The notes beneath the pieces are model-generated. The model was not told the origin of the DNA. It did not search any database and saw only the letters and a list, made by a program, of their open reading frames with translations. A program made the position numbers and the translations under genes. Below are positions 33,830-46,973 of a stretch of DNA of 64,000 nt, piece by piece (position 1 is the stretch's first letter; every line of letters starts with the position of its first letter). The stretch is from Notospermus geniculatus (lineage: Eukaryota; Nemertea; Pilidiophora; Heteronemertea; Lineidae): positions 82,831 to 146,830 of the forward strand of contig NMRB01000212.1 of assembly GCA_002633025.1 (NCBI GenBank), in the 5' to 3' direction.

Positions 33830-34046
33830 GGGTCGATTTTTTAAACGATAGCTAAGATAAACCTCGGTTTAACCATCGGCTGTTCTGAAAACCGCTAATT
33901 AATCAAAGTAAACATTTTTATTTTTAGAATGTTTGGCTATCAACGATTCATAAAATCGAAAAATCCACTTCGCTTAACAAACAGTTTGTCAAATAAGGGT
34001 TAATGAACCCGATGGTTATCTTAGCCATCGTTTATAAAATCGGCCC
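33830..34046. mobile_element. GGGTCGATTTT-type MITE, 217 bp
   Basis: Terminal inverted repeats GGGTCGATTTTTTAAACGAT and ATCGTTTATAAAATCGGCCC differ at about two positions. A second inner pair, GCTAAGATAA and TTATCTTAGC, lies just inside, then AACCATCGG/CCGATGGTT. The flanks show TTT on both sides, a possible 3-bp target-site duplication. The general form (GGGYCS ends followed by TTnATAAA) resembles the 120-bp element at 11948, but the sequences are different. Confidence 0.85.
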
Positions 34047-35055
34047 TTTGCCACACAAACTCGACCACCACTGCATGTCCAGTTTCAGCATGGCGTGACT
34101 GAAAGTGACCAATAGTGCAGAAGGTCACACGATATGCAAATTAACTGTAGATCATTTATTGGTCAACATATTCTTTGTATCTGTTCTCTGCCAAATTTTG
34201 CTCTCTTCATTGGCGACCCAACAGTTCGGAAATACCGACTGAAAAAGCAGGATTTCTTTTATCAATTTTATAATACTGGAGGTTTGATCGGCCATGACCA
34301 TGACACAATCGCATGGTAGAACTCGGCGTACGACAGAAAGATACATGTACATTTCCTGCAATTCTGTCTTCTTTTTAAACTGATACAATAGTGCAATTAG
34401 GTCAATTGTTCTTTTCTACGTTCCCATCGGCGATTTCTCATACAAACTTCTAAAAAAGATGCGCCGAGACTTCTTTGGCTGTGGGACATTACGGGACCAG
34501 CCAATGTGTCACCTACGCCTCCCTCACCAACAAGTAATGACGTAGATTAGACGTCTCTTACCATCGGTAAGTTAATCAATCGGCAAGTAATAACCGGTAA
34601 TACTTAAGAATGACTTGAGGCAGAGACGAGAACGGAATAGAAGAACGGATCACATAAGCTGTGCCAGAGTTGAGGAAATTGCTTCACCAAGAAACTGATT
34701 AGCAACGAGTTCGATACTTCGAATCTGGTCACAAAAAGATCCAAACGCGTGGGCGATGACAGACTTTGACGAACTACTTTTGGCGAGTTCCAACGCTAAT
34801 AGCGTTGGTAAATTTTTTTGATATTCTTAAACCTAAAGATTCGGGGCTGATTACGGCAGACTGCTTTCGTGCAGGCCAACTACTTTTTTGTCTTTTTCCT
34901 TGTTTCGTTTCATCATTTTTGTCTTAATTTTTAATATCAAAAAGGGTACGTGATGCAATTCCCATTGGCAACTCTGCAACTGAAATACACAAGTATTAAC
35001 GGTTTCTCGGCTCTCCATGTAATCAAATGAACATTAAGTCAATGAACGCCAACAG
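34047..35055. other. Unique sequence, no gene seen
   Basis: A TACATGTA lies near 34343. No repeat is visible. Confidence 0.35.
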
Positions 35056-35281
35056 GAAGTGATCAACGCTATCGACCGCCGAGTGTACATGAAGAAAGGA
35101 AAAGCTTTGACGAGCTTCTTGCCAACGAGTGAAATATTGGCCGATCGTGATAAAGACTTCCCCAGGATGCTGGCTCAGCGCCCAAGATTTCTTGATACAT
35201 TAGCCAGAGTCGGGGATCGTAATGAGTACATTGAGCTCCTGATCTACGGTGAACCATTCAATAGCTTCTTATCGGAACCAG
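35056..35281 (+). CDS. Candidate internal coding exon, unknown protein
   Basis: The frame opens at an AACAG acceptor-like site (35051-35055) with GAA GTG ATC AAC and stays open to a CAG/GTAGAT donor (GT at 35282). The 75-codon peptide includes AIDRRVYMKKGKALTSFLP, then DRDKDFPRMLAQRPRFLDTL and GDRNEYIELLIYGEPFNSF. Charged and aliphatic residues alternate as in a helical soluble protein, and there is no simple sequence. The upstream tract is not clearly pyrimidine-rich, which is a weakness. If the donor is not used the frame ends at 35310. I do not recognise the family, and no neighbouring exon was found. Confidence 0.33.
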
Positions 35282-35310
35282 GTAGATTTGCTGCATTGTT
35301 TACCAAGTAG

Positions 35311-38300
35311 TTCTCGCTGTTGGGGGATTGACGAATGGACCGAGCTGTATGACAGGTTGACAACATTTGAAACGTCTACACCATTGTTACCGCACGCCTT
35401 TCTCCACAGTCTTGTTGTGATTGATGAAGATAATACATGTACATCTTTATGCACCACCGTCAGCCCGTGGCATACATATAATTGACTGCAAGACGTAACC
35501 AACGTTAATTACATATGGCATATCTTTGATTTGTATTTTATTTACTTACGCGAACCGTGTTCGAACACCTCGGTCGGTTATAGATCGGCGTCGTAATAGC
35601 CAGATTTTATCGATTAGCTGTAGTGTGCCTGCACGATGTTTGCATCAACCATGCTCAGTGTAACAACCACCGTGTAGAGCTTCTTGTTAATGGCGAGTGT
35701 GTCTTAATTGGAGTCGCACAATGGTTATTCGGCGATACTTGCAGTGCAATGCAAGCAATGTAGCTAGTCGTTAACGCTGCACGTTGAGATTGGATGCTGG
35801 CGTCTTCCACAGTATAGGATGGATTGAGGGGCTGGAAGATGTTTTAAGGTGCTGCATTATAACGATAAATGGTCCAAGCATCTCGGTTTGTGGTGAAGGC
35901 TTCCAGTGAGAGGTCCTGGTTTAGTGTTCAAGGAAGATATTAACGATGGTCTAGTGGCATTGGGAGTCGTGCACTGGGATTTCTTCATGCCTTTGTTGGA
36001 AATCTGTGGATAGCATCGTTGATTGCAGGAATAAAAACTACATGTAATCGGATGTCTATTTCATTTTGGATACGTCCATTTCAGCAGCGTGATATGTCTA
36101 TACGATGCTGCTCCGTCTTCCTAACCTCGGCTTATTTTTCCTGATAGAATCTTCATGGATTACAGTAACTGATGGATGAAGGCATCCGCACTGGAGTCAT
36201 ATTACAGGGAATCTAAATGCAAAGATAGAATCTCATGAAAGCAACCACCAGACGACCTTGGTATTCAAATAATGTGAATACAGAATACAGTCGGGGAGGC
36301 TGCGCCCATCAAATTTTTCCCGGAATCTTGGGTTTAATGCAATAAAAGTCAAAGCGAGTGCTGTATTATTTAGTGGGTTGCTTATTTGAGGCATAGCTTT
36401 AAATGATAAAATATCGTCTTGAGCTGTGCATGAGAAGCGTCTCGGACTTAATGACCTGTCCCATAGGTTCCGGGAATTCCGTGAAATTGGGTGGGTCCTA
36501 CTTCCTTTAACCTTGAAAATAACTAATGTCGTCCTCAGAGGGGTTTCTAAACAATGTTCTGGAAATCGCATAACTGTCGTAACTTGATTACATGAATACA
36601 TGTATAATGAACACCCACACATCAACTCTATGACCTATCCGATTTGTGAACGTTTTTCTAAGCTGGTCGAAGAGTAGACTTTTCGGGTAAAATCTATGTA
36701 GTCTGACTCAGTGACTGTTTCATCTTTCTTGTGCAAGAAAATCTCTGAGAAGGCGAACTAAGTCTCAACGGCAATTGTCTGTGGTAGGTTTTTGTTGTCG
36801 ACAAGAAATGTAATTAAACAAGTTGGAGACGGATCATCATCAGGCAAAACATTATAAACGGTATCTTGTCACTCCTACGCAATGTCCCCATAGGCCTTCC
36901 TTTACAAAACTGGCTGTAAAGTACTATAGAACGACTGAGTCAGTGAATCATAATCATGCACAATATCATCGAGTGCAATGTACGCCAAAACAAGTACAAA
37001 CTAAACTGAACAAAAGGCCCACTTGGGGCCGATGATGACGATTCGACAGGACTGTGGCAGACTCTAATCATATTTTCATGGAGGCGATGACGAGAGGAGT
37101 CAGACGGGGTGGGCATACAGGGGATATATATGATTGACTTTAATGGTAGCTTGTTCTCGGGAAGACATATAGATGACCGGTCAACTTCGTCGTCAGACTT
37201 TAGAAGATGATCCAGGTAGGTAGACCGTCTTTGCATTCTTCTTTTATATTACCAACTCATCTTTCTTAGCTCCCTCACCTCCAGATCGACCAAGTGCAGC
37301 ATGTGAACTTCATGCTTTCGATCCTCAAGTACGTTTTCTTATCCATCGAAGTTGAAATCGACAAACCGTGAACAAAATTGGTAGGCCTAGTTTAGTTCAT
37401 ATCGATAAAACCCTGAATCAGGTACAGCACTGGAGATGCGGAAGTCTCGCATCCGGCAAGACGTCCTCTTGCTACTAGGCCTGCAGTTTGCCATTGGTCA
37501 TGTTGGAAAGTGGGGTGCATGACGAAGTGGAGCTGGGTAGGTGTTGTGACCCTTTACACTCCACGACAACAACAACTGGCATCCTCGTCATTCAAAAAAA
37601 GGACCTGATGGAACATTATGTACACATTTATGTGCTCATTTTGCTTTTATTCGCTGACGGGAGTAGCCCATGAGGCATATAAAATATAAAATACATGAAT
37701 TAAATATTTTGAAATTTAGTGACAGCTGAAAAAAGTTAAGGTCATCATCTCCTCATGGACGTCAACAACCAATGTTCCCGGCGCCTTAATGGCGATTTTT
37801 TTTTTAGATTTGTCCTTGTAATACTCTGAGCAAGTCATAAACCCTCTGTAATCATATTAAAGACATTGGTTTATATTTATGGCGTCCATTACATTGTGAT
37901 TTTGTCTCCATTAAAGTCATACGTTCATGAGAGCTACCCTAGCCGTCGATTCGTGTTTTTTGTTCGAAAACGAGGTAAGAAAGTCATGTGAAAGTGCCAT
38001 GCTTCCATGTGAAATTATCTGACTAATGATCGACCGTGACCATCCGTTTCTTTTTTCATTATCTAACTCTTGCCAACAAGCTTTCTCGACTTGTGTTTGA
38101 CCAAAAATACGAAATCGACGTCTGGGGTAGCTCTTGTCAACTTATGAGGTTTGATCTGCCGATTCAACAGTAACCCGACTGTAGACATATCTCAACATTT
38201 TAAATATTGATGTGCAATCTAAACATATAGCCAATGCCTTCGTAATAATATCTTACATAATCTGCAAAGACTTTAGACTTTGGAAACTGCTACGATTGCC

Positions 38301-38770
38301 AATGTTGATGTTTCCATCCAAATGTCCTCGATTAGCGACTACCAGTTGATGGTGCAATCGGGGCCAGGACGTTCCTGGGGTCGCATCATCGCAGTCCTCA
38401 CTCCCCCGTTTCAGATTTCCAATAACTTCCTTCGGGAGACATAAATGTACCGAAATGCAAAGTTTGGGCTCAGTGGTTTCTATGGACACTGATATGACAT
38501 AAAAGAATGCCTTCCTCATTTATTAATCTCGCTTGTTTTATTTGAGAGCAGACTATAGATTTCGATGAAAGCATCCGCAAATGATTTAAACAGAATGAAA
38601 TGCGGCATGGTACAAACTTCGTTACAAATTGCAATGCTATACTGTCTCCCCGCGGCTGCAGAGGTTTAGTAGTTGGGATGTTCGACCAGCTATCAAAAAG
38701 TCAGAGGTCGATTCCCTTTTGCTCACCTACTCGGGTGCCAATCAGGTACCATTGGTGCGAATTACATGGA
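35311..38770. other. Unique sequence, no supported gene
   Basis: A 130-codon minus frame (36233-36625) and an 88-codon minus frame (38253-38519) have no recognised motif. TACATGTA words lie near 35448, 36041 and 36598. No repeat family member is visible. Confidence 0.35.
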
Positions 38771-38930
38771 ATTGGAGCCGCCCTTTATCGCCAAAAGACG
38801 GCAGCAATGTTCTATTCTAGCGTAAAAGTTCTCCTGATTGGTGCTCAATCAAGCATGAATGGGGGTCCACGAGGCATTGAATTGGACCGTAGTGACTCCT
38901 ATTGGTGACCTGACTGGCATCTCCTATTGA
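38771..38930 (+). mobile_element. CCAAT-bearing MITE, copy 3 of 4
   Basis: Contains CGCCAAAAGACGGCAGCAAT, TCTCCTGATTGGTGCTCAAT, GGCATTGAATTGGACCGTAG and ends ATCTCCTATTG. The left end (AATTGGAGCCGCCC) is diverged and the CAATAGGAGC motif is only partly kept. Just upstream is another CCAATCAG near 38738. Confidence 0.78.
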
Positions 38931-41900
38931 CAAGAAGAGTTGGATGTTGTGATATAGGGGGTCGCGAGCGCTTGCCCGCAGCACCCGAGCCAATAATTGC
39001 TCATTGCAGAAACAAAGCAACAAGCATTGCGCAGTTTGAGGTGAAAAGCAACGCCTCTTGCTTACCACGAACAAGAATGAACGATAAGAATCAAGCAATA
39101 CTTAGTATGTAAGTGCACGCAAGGAATAAGGAGGCCATTTTTGCCATTGAAAATATCAGCACACAGGGCAATGACAGATTGAGCAAGAAAAGTTGCTTCG
39201 TGTGCTACATTAACAACCACTGATTGAGATTACCTCAGGATGAGTAAAGGTGGGTGTGGCGCTATAGAGCTGTGTCCTAAACGGAGGTGACAAGCATCCC
39301 ACTAGTGGCCACTTGCTGGGAGTGACATATTCGGAACATGGGCTGACTGTGCAGTGCACTATCTGCACTAACTCCCACTCTTGCCCCTGGAGCCACAGGC
39401 GGCCACCAGCCTACATAAAACATTGTCATGTTATTTATGTCTTGGATTCTCAGTTTAACGACTTTTTCGGTTGATATAATTGAATAGCAGTTGTACTGGG
39501 ACTGCTAATTTTATCCTACTTGATTGATGTTTTTCAGTGTCAAGATGGTAATGTGAATCTTTGAATTTCCCGAATGAATCCAAACGTATCAAATGCAAAT
39601 ATTATGTATGTACTTTTAAAACTGCTTTCAATTTTGCGCCTCGGAAGTTCTGTTCGTCGTGGGGGCAGTTAGATATAAAGCTGTACTGGAGAAAGTCAAG
39701 AGTTACCGAGGTGTAATTGGCTTTCGTCCGAAACCACGCCCTGCTTTTGCCTTTCTCAACATCCGGTATAAGTATCAGTAGTTCCCTAATATCCTGGTTC
39801 CCCGGCCCCAACCTTCGGTATTTTCAACCCTATCTTACTTACCCTTCTTTTACAACCTGCTTTGTACCAGGAAGATATTGGTTGAAGGAAATGAGTGTCT
39901 ACCCCATGACCTTTCACGGCCCGCGTTCCAATCAAGACCCAGGGATCAATTACATCGTGTACGTGTAGTTTAATTATGGACTTCACACAGGTTATGAGTT
40001 ACAAGCTTCCTCTAGATTGCACATCACAGATGGATAGGGACGCANCATGCCAATTTCCGATGTATAGAAGCTTTACTTTCCGTGACAGGATAGCTTTTTT
40101 ATACCCCTTGATATTCCGTAATCATCTGTAGCTGAAACTGGTCCATTTCGTGACCAAAGACATGAAAGAATTAAACCCTATCATCTGTTTGGAATGACCA
40201 TGTCTTCATCTTACATTACCATAAGGTGCTAATATTGCTCCGAAAGCCATGTTATCCGACTGCTTTTCGTGTTCTTTAGGGTACCTGGCGTCTATCGGAA
40301 TGGGGTCGGGGTAGGGTGTTGTGTTAAAGAGGGTGCAGCCATATATTCATCCGTATGCACACTTACGTTCCGGGTCTCGAACGTAAGACTTCTTGAATAT
40401 CCAGCGACGCACTAGCAACCATGCCCACTTCTTGTTTGAATCACTTCCTCTCATTTATCATTCTCCCCTGCTAGAAAACGTCGTTTTCACTTATCAGATA
40501 GCCAGTAGAATGTAATAATGGATAAGGTCTGTCTTGGTGTTAAGGTCTGTTGTTTCCAGAACGTATTCAATGTATATACATATATAGTATATGTTGTACA
40601 CATACAGTAACCCTAAGGTCACATTGCTTTTCCCTTGTCATTCACTGGACATAAACTTGAGCCATCCGCTGCTCAACTTGCTTCCTGTCTGCTGAACTGC
40701 TGAAGTGAAAATCGTTGTTCTAGTATTGCCTTTTTGGCTAGGTTAGTGTGTATCTTACACCTTTAAAGTTTCGCCTGGAGCTAGATTTATCGCCTCTGAA
40801 ATTCCTTTAATAAAAAAGAACCAATAGCTAGCGCCAGCCATTCGTTGAGTGATTAGATACGTAGTTGACGGCGTCATATCATTTCCTTCCCTGAGCAAAC
40901 AAAACGTATGTACCCACACGAACCGACTGCGGATCATGTCCAAAGTACCGGTACACTGTACTGTAACACTGAAACCACACACTCTACATCATTACCTATC
41001 GACAGAAAATAGTTTTTCACAGAATTGTTTCATATCATTGAACAACCTACTTCGCGTAGTCCTCAATTGCCTTTGTTGAAATTAAAACTAAAATCTAACT
41101 GTACATTGGGTGACAATGCTTTTATCATCTGCTCCCCGCGTTGGTTGCTTCCCTCGTACACGTTGGCCATGCATCTACCACGTGAGTACAGGTTTAATGG
41201 AGAATACACTTAATGACGGAAGCTGTCACAACTCAGTGCAGTTCCATTATTTCACTGTTTAAATACGGAAAAGGTTGCCCATTGTGGTAAATCTGAACGT
41301 GGCAGTGCATTTTTTTCAGATCTTTGCATATTATTCGGTCATCGGTTGAACGTACATGTACCTTTTCTTTCTCTGCCCGCATTTACATGTATTGCATTCT
41401 GATGATATTTTCAATGTAGGTTTATGACTTACAAATGCGGCATGCCCGTATGTTGCATCGTTCTACCAACGAGATCCCAGCCCATGGTCTCATGTACACA
41501 GAGTACACGCTTCAGAATGTACAAGTTCAACGGAAACACGGCCCAAATCACGTCATAGGCCATGTCATTATGTTGAACTTAAATATTTAATCAGCATCTG
41601 TACGACACTTGAATGAGAGAGCAAGGATGCGCTGCCAACATCATCGACAAGTTCACTCTACAAGGCGGTTATTGTATTTCGAGTGGGTTGTATATTGCTC
41701 TGGCGTGTGTTTCCGGTGTTGGACGCATCGACGTTCATTTTTGACAGCGCGAACTCCGTAAAATGTCCATACATGTACATGTACGTCAGAATGCAACACC
41801 GGAATAGAGGCGTATTCGGGTATAAATGTACCGGTTGTAGGCCACCTACATCCCAAAACTGGAGCGTCTGTCGTCTCAAGTTTACCGAATGGATCACACG

Positions 41901-44882
41901 GATCTTTTCTTCAAAGTATATAATTTCATTGGCACTTTGCCGTATTCAAGCATGAATTTCATTCAGAGAACGAGTGAAATGTCACACAACACAAGTTATC
42001 ATACGTCACTTCATAATCATAGGTTCTTTTTCAAACCTGAATTATCATTTTTCATGCACTGTAGAACTTCGAGGGCCACCTCCAAACTTTTCCATTCTAA
42101 ATCATCGACGACAGAAAGTGCGGCGCGTCCCCTGAATAGAGAACGAATGTCGCGCCATTTAACAAAATCTGCTTCTTGTTTGTCCTATATCATATTGTGC
42201 CGATGTTCATCATTGATACCCAAATGACCCCGGTAAATGTCGGATGACAATGCCTTCTTCCCATTGCTGTCATTTTAATACATGTCCCTCGAATCGTCAC
42301 TATTATAAGTCGCGAAAAGTCCTCGCATTGTTGCCGGGGGACTGGCTTTCGGGAAGGAATTCCTATCAGTATAGCTTTGGGAAGCTGACGTTTGTGTATC
42401 GAGGTCTTAACAGACATTAAAATCATGTATGAGACGAGCTCTTGTCTGTGTCTGACGGCAGTGACAACTCGCCCGTATCAATCAACGACAGTGTTTGTAT
42501 TGTGTTTCCAAACGCTTACTGGTCATCAGGCACGGTTGCTCAAAACAACACAGCACCAACGCGTTGCTGGCTGTACATGGGGGTATTCTGGTGGGTCAAA
42601 ATGGCAAATAAAAGGACATGCCTGTGATCACCAGGGCGTATGTGTCATCCCGCTGTGGTCAGTTTCACATCAGTTCAGCCTTCAGTCATTGCAGTCACTC
42701 AATGAAAGCGTCAACCGTGACAGCCAATTGGCTGGAATGAATCATAAGCTTGACCATTGCAGTGGGCGTTCGTTCTAAATTGACCTTTTCAGTGTGAAAC
42801 TACCGTATCTCCAACGGAGTGGCAAGTTCTCCACACACTTCGAGGAATATCCACCAATGACACTGATACAAAGGGGTGACCTATCGTTTCACTATACCCT
42901 CCTGAGTTTCATGGCCAAGTCCGCCATTTATCATTGTGGTGATTCCAGCAGGAGGGACACTCAAGTATAAATAGTCCACCCATTTCATTGAATCTGAAGA
43001 TCTTTTGACTTCATTGCTTCGCCTTCTTCACCTCAGGTCACAATGACTATAGCTATTTAACACTGCTTTCACAGCTAACGAAATGGCATATCATCGGGGG
43101 ACAAAAATGAAAACATGGTGTATCTGTGACTGTCATGGCTTAATAGCGGCTAATGAATACTTACGCTTTTGAAATATTCCTGTTCGGGTTCAGGGTGATT
43201 ATATGTTGAAGCCGTAAGGCCGGAAGGTAGCAGTACTAGTTTTACAATAAAGGAATTTTTTCTCGAAGGGAGTTGGGTGGTTGTGGCTTCGTTGACTTCA
43301 CAAGTGCTTGTTGACGCAATGAAATACTTATGCCAACCACCACTCTGGACATTTGTCCATACAGATTTAGATGTTTGAAGTCTGCTTTCCTGGGCGAAAT
43401 TGCATCAGTGACCATTAGATTGTGCTATTGCTATTCTGAGGTACCTCACAGGCTTGATGATCAAATTATGTAGGCGTATGTCCTGTTCTTGATCAAAAAC
43501 TCCTTTAGAAGATGGCTTGTCAGACAAGACCCCCTCAGACTAAATATTTTAGGAATACCAATAAACACCTCACTGGTGGCTTCTAGTGTGAATGGGGTAA
43601 AATCATTACTTCCAGTTGGCGACAATTTCACAGTTGGGTCACCTCCTTGACCAACACCTCCCCCTGAGGTAACTCTGGAATGATGTCTTGATCTTTTAGG
43701 GTGGGGCATTCGAGAGACAAAACTGTCAGTGCCTCATCTGAGGTAAAGCTAGTGGGGATATCGTGCTGGCTTTTTCCATCAAGGCCGAAGCCATAGCGTT
43801 AGGTCCTGATCAGTTTGGAAGAAACCATCTCAAGCCATCATGTTCCTTACTTGGATGGGGTCTTGGCAAAGGTACAAAGGTGCAAGGTACTGGCAAAGAT
43901 ACAAGGTACAAGGCAAAGGTACAAAGTACAGGGCAGATAATAAAGGTACCTGGGACATTTCATTCTGTGTAGCGTACCATTCAAATATCTCTTGCGCCCC
44001 CAGATGGATATTCTGTACACGTAGATACATGTAACCCAGACGTATACATCACATATTGTCCCATTTCATCTATTATTTAGCCTTTTGTCTTTACATCCAT
44101 TACACTTAGGACAAACAGATAGCATGCTGAAGCAAATCTGTACCGAGATTTGTATAACAATAACTAGTCTTGCGTACTCCTTTTGGAATGCTGTTGGTCG
44201 CAATAAACTATTTGTCTGATCTATTTGAACTGGGTTGAGAAAACATTTTCCTTGCAGAAACGGGACACGATTTTTTCAAACTCTGAAATGGCTTGGTGAA
44301 GATGACGACTCAAAATGCATTACAGTATATTTGATGCATTCGTTCGTAGAAAAAAAAATGTTCGTAGGCTGTCACCGAGATACCTATCCTAGACACCGGT
44401 AGATAACGGCGATCTTTCAGAAACCCTGACGGCACATCAGAGTCGAGAGAGAAGGGATCTTAGACAGGGAACACGTCACACAAGCAGCATGCCATTCCTT
44501 GCATACCGCCGCAACCGGGACAACTAATTTAGGCGACAACCAACAGAGTATCCGTTAGGAACACTAATTAGATCTATTAAAAGACTCTAGTGACATCATT
44601 GAGGAGATTCAATCGTTTAGCAACGCTTTGATTGAGCCAGTTTATCATATTGTAATGATGAGTTGCACAGCCCGAGGTTGTTAGGCGACCACGCTATGAA
44701 AGCTGTACAATCAAGTTTGCTTTGCTCTTGTCGTCATCAGTCGAGTTCCACAACGAAGTAACCGCTATGGGTTCTGTAGGCTAATTGTATTATTTTGATC
44801 ACCGATGAAGTCTGACTTATTCTATCAATTCCAGGTTGTTTATGCGGGGTGGGGGTGAACTGGGTTTTGGAGAAGGAGGCTC
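38931..44882. other. Unique sequence, no supported gene; one single N
   Basis: Nearly 6 kb without a repeat family member. A single N at 40045 marks another contig join, here without a visible duplication. TACATGTA occurs near 41353, 41383, 41772 (two overlapping) and 44025. A 40-codon stretch at 42462-42582 has a pyrimidine-rich acceptor but a weak donor. AGGTACAAAG-type words cluster at 43868-43960. Confidence 0.35.
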
Positions 44883-45044
44883 CAATAGGAGCAAGTCAGC
44901 CACAATGATTGCCAAAAGACGGCAGCAACGTTCTCGCGGACGAATACTCTCCTGATTGGTGCTCAATCGAGCATGAATGGGTCCGCTTGGCATTGAATTG
45001 GACCGTAGTGGCTCCTTATTGGTCAACTGACTGACAGCTCCTAC
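44883..45044 (+). mobile_element. CCAAT-bearing MITE, copy 4 of 4, most complete
   Basis: Begins CCAATAGGAGCAAGTCAGCC and ends CTGACTGACAGCTCCTACGG, so the terminal inverted repeat CAATAGGAGC-n-GTCAG is best seen here. Internal landmarks GCCAAAAGACGGCAGCAACG, CTCCTGATTGGTGCTCAATC, GGGTCCGCTTGGCATTGAAT and CCTTATTGGTCAACTGACTG are all present. Confidence 0.85.
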
Positions 45045-45303
45045 GGATTTTCTGGGAGGTAGGTTCAGGATACAAAAGAGCAAGACCGTAAGTTTCAACT
45101 GGTTGATGGGAATAGACGAAACAGACTATCCGGTGGTCAGATATTTTCGTACGATGTTGGCCAGAATGCAAGTGTAACGTTTTTCAGTGTGGCCATTTCT
45201 CTGTGTGATTCCCATTGTTCGGAACACGCTCGGAAACGGACTCGCTGTTTCTCTGTGTGTCGCCCATTGTCAAGTCGCCGCTTATTCCATCAATCTGTTG
45301 TAA

Positions 45304-45615
45304 TGTCACACTGGCACACGGGCCACACTGAAAACGTTACACCTGTTTCGCCACATCCGATCAGACAAGTTGATTCCAACAAGAGCAGTCGCAGAAAGAT
45401 GCAGATTTTTCGCGGTCGGCAACGACCGTAACGCCTGTATTGAGAAGAACTTTTCAAAGGGGTATTCTTCCCAGCCGACAAAAGTGGTTCGGACACTTGA
45501 TTTAGACGAATTCAATATCATATACAATCGTTCAATGAATAGCAAAACGAACTCCACAGATATGACAGGAGCTCTAGATCAGCTTGACAATTTTATTGGC
45601 GGTCCCATGCTGTGA
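45304..45615 (+). CDS. Candidate terminal exon or small ORF, unknown protein
   Basis: The frame is open for 103 codons from after a TAA at 45301 to a TGA at 45613-45615. It has no ATG near the start, so an exon reading would need an acceptor such as AGATGCAG near 45402. The later part, with VGNDRNACIEKNFSKGYSS, then VVRTLDLDEFNIIYNRSMNS and ending GALDQLDNFIGGPML, reads like ordinary protein. No known domain, and no polyadenylation signal close by (AATAAA-like AATAAAG near 45780). Opposite-strand frames overlap it. Confidence 0.25.
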   Translation, partial: CHTGTRATLKTLHLFRHIRSDKLIPTRAVAERCRFFAVGNDRNACIEKNFSKGYSSQPTKVVRTLDLDEFNIIYNRSMNSKTNSTDMTGALDQLDNFIGGPML

Positions 45616-46917
45616 TTTAGAGAACTACTGATCGCTACAAAGGACGACCACAAGGCGGTGAACTGTGATCGTTTCGCGCTGAATGCGGAAAGAAGTCACT
45701 TTCTGTGCACCTGTTGTTCTCTCTTTCCGGTGTAGGTGGGGATAACAGTGACTTTTGGCGAGGCATGAAGCGACATTTAATAAAGAATAATAATATATCA
45801 TATTGTGCCGCGGAAAATCCCTATAGCTTGAGGGAATGTGCGTCATTTTGACGTACTTATCTAAAGAACGTTCCAGAAGAAAATAGTTGTTAGGGGATAA
45901 GTTAGTTTCCAGAGAAACAGAGTCTAGTAGGCTGTTGTCGGCGAGTCAGTCCCCGTGATTCCCGTTTTTCTTCTCGAGTTCAAAAACTGCATTCTTCAAA
46001 ATTATTGTCAGTCGGACGTCATGGAAGTACAGTATGTGATTCTCCAGTTCACATGATACTGTGTCGTCGATAATTTAATGACAATCCACCGTTTAAACTT
46101 GTGAGCAGCATAAAAACACTGATATAGTCGCTTCTTGACGTCGACTCCTGCCCTCACCGTGTGTACCATCATTGCCTCGTCTTGGCCACCAGCATTACTA
46201 CTCCGTGCAGTCGGCTCTCTGGTGGTTTCAACATCTCGTTACGCCTAATGGTGGCAGTAAACTCTCCTCTACGAGAAAGGAAACAGCTCATTCAATCCAA
46301 GATGATGGCTATAATATAGCAAAGTGTTTCTGACTAAATGACGCCTGGCACGACTGGCATGTCTGGGGTCTTCGGTTAAATTTCGCAGTTTTCTTATATC
46401 ACATCATATTTTTTCTAATAGGACTTGGCCGGAAGGCATCTCAGAGTTATTGTTGGCTAGATTGCCAACACCGGAAATCCAAGAGCGTCGCCATGGTAAT
46501 ATTCATTTATTTACAACGCTTTACGGTTAATTATGTTGTTTATTCGCTTCTTGGTTGCATTCGGGGAGTGAAATTAGGAAAGAAATATATCAGAGTTAAT
46601 AAACGGAATTTCATCTTGCATGGATGCTTATACACCTCATTTAGCCCCGAGTTTTGCATCAAATCTTGCCATATTGCTGATATGATAGTAACGTTTAACG
46701 TGTGTTGAGTTCCCAGAATTTCTGACCATTAAAATAGTCCGGATGTTGTGTTATGGAGTTTGGAGCTGGCCTTGGCATCGGCAGCACACGTGCGCTCCTA
46801 AAACTGGTTGCGCACATACATGTATACATACAAGTTCATATTCTTTGAGTCTGTGAGTCGTGTCGCGGAAGCAAAGTTCGCAGCTGTTTTACTCACAGAC
46901 ATGGTTTGCAGAGATGA
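45616..46917. other. Unique sequence, no gene seen
   Basis: A 71-codon frame at 46493-46708 is not convincing. A TACATGTA lies near 46820. Confidence 0.35.
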
Positions 46918-46919
46918 GC

Positions 46920-46973
46920 TCCGTAACTTTCGGTCCATTGACCGATTTCTGTCAATCGACCGATAGCTACGGA
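46920..46973. ncRNA. Candidate pre-miRNA-like hairpin
   Basis: The arms TCCGTAACTTTCGGTCCATT-GAC and GTC-AATCGACCGATAGCTACGGA pair over 23 positions with three mismatches and an eight-base loop CGATTTCT. This is the size and shape of a short microRNA precursor stem. Pairing does not extend clearly below the base, where animal precursors usually add about ten more pairs, so it may be only a small inverted repeat. Strand cannot be set. Confidence 0.22.

Noticed and set aside
42462-42582. 40-codon exon after a pyrimidine-rich tract
   Set aside because: The acceptor is good but the donor (GGTATTC) is poor and no neighbouring exon was found.
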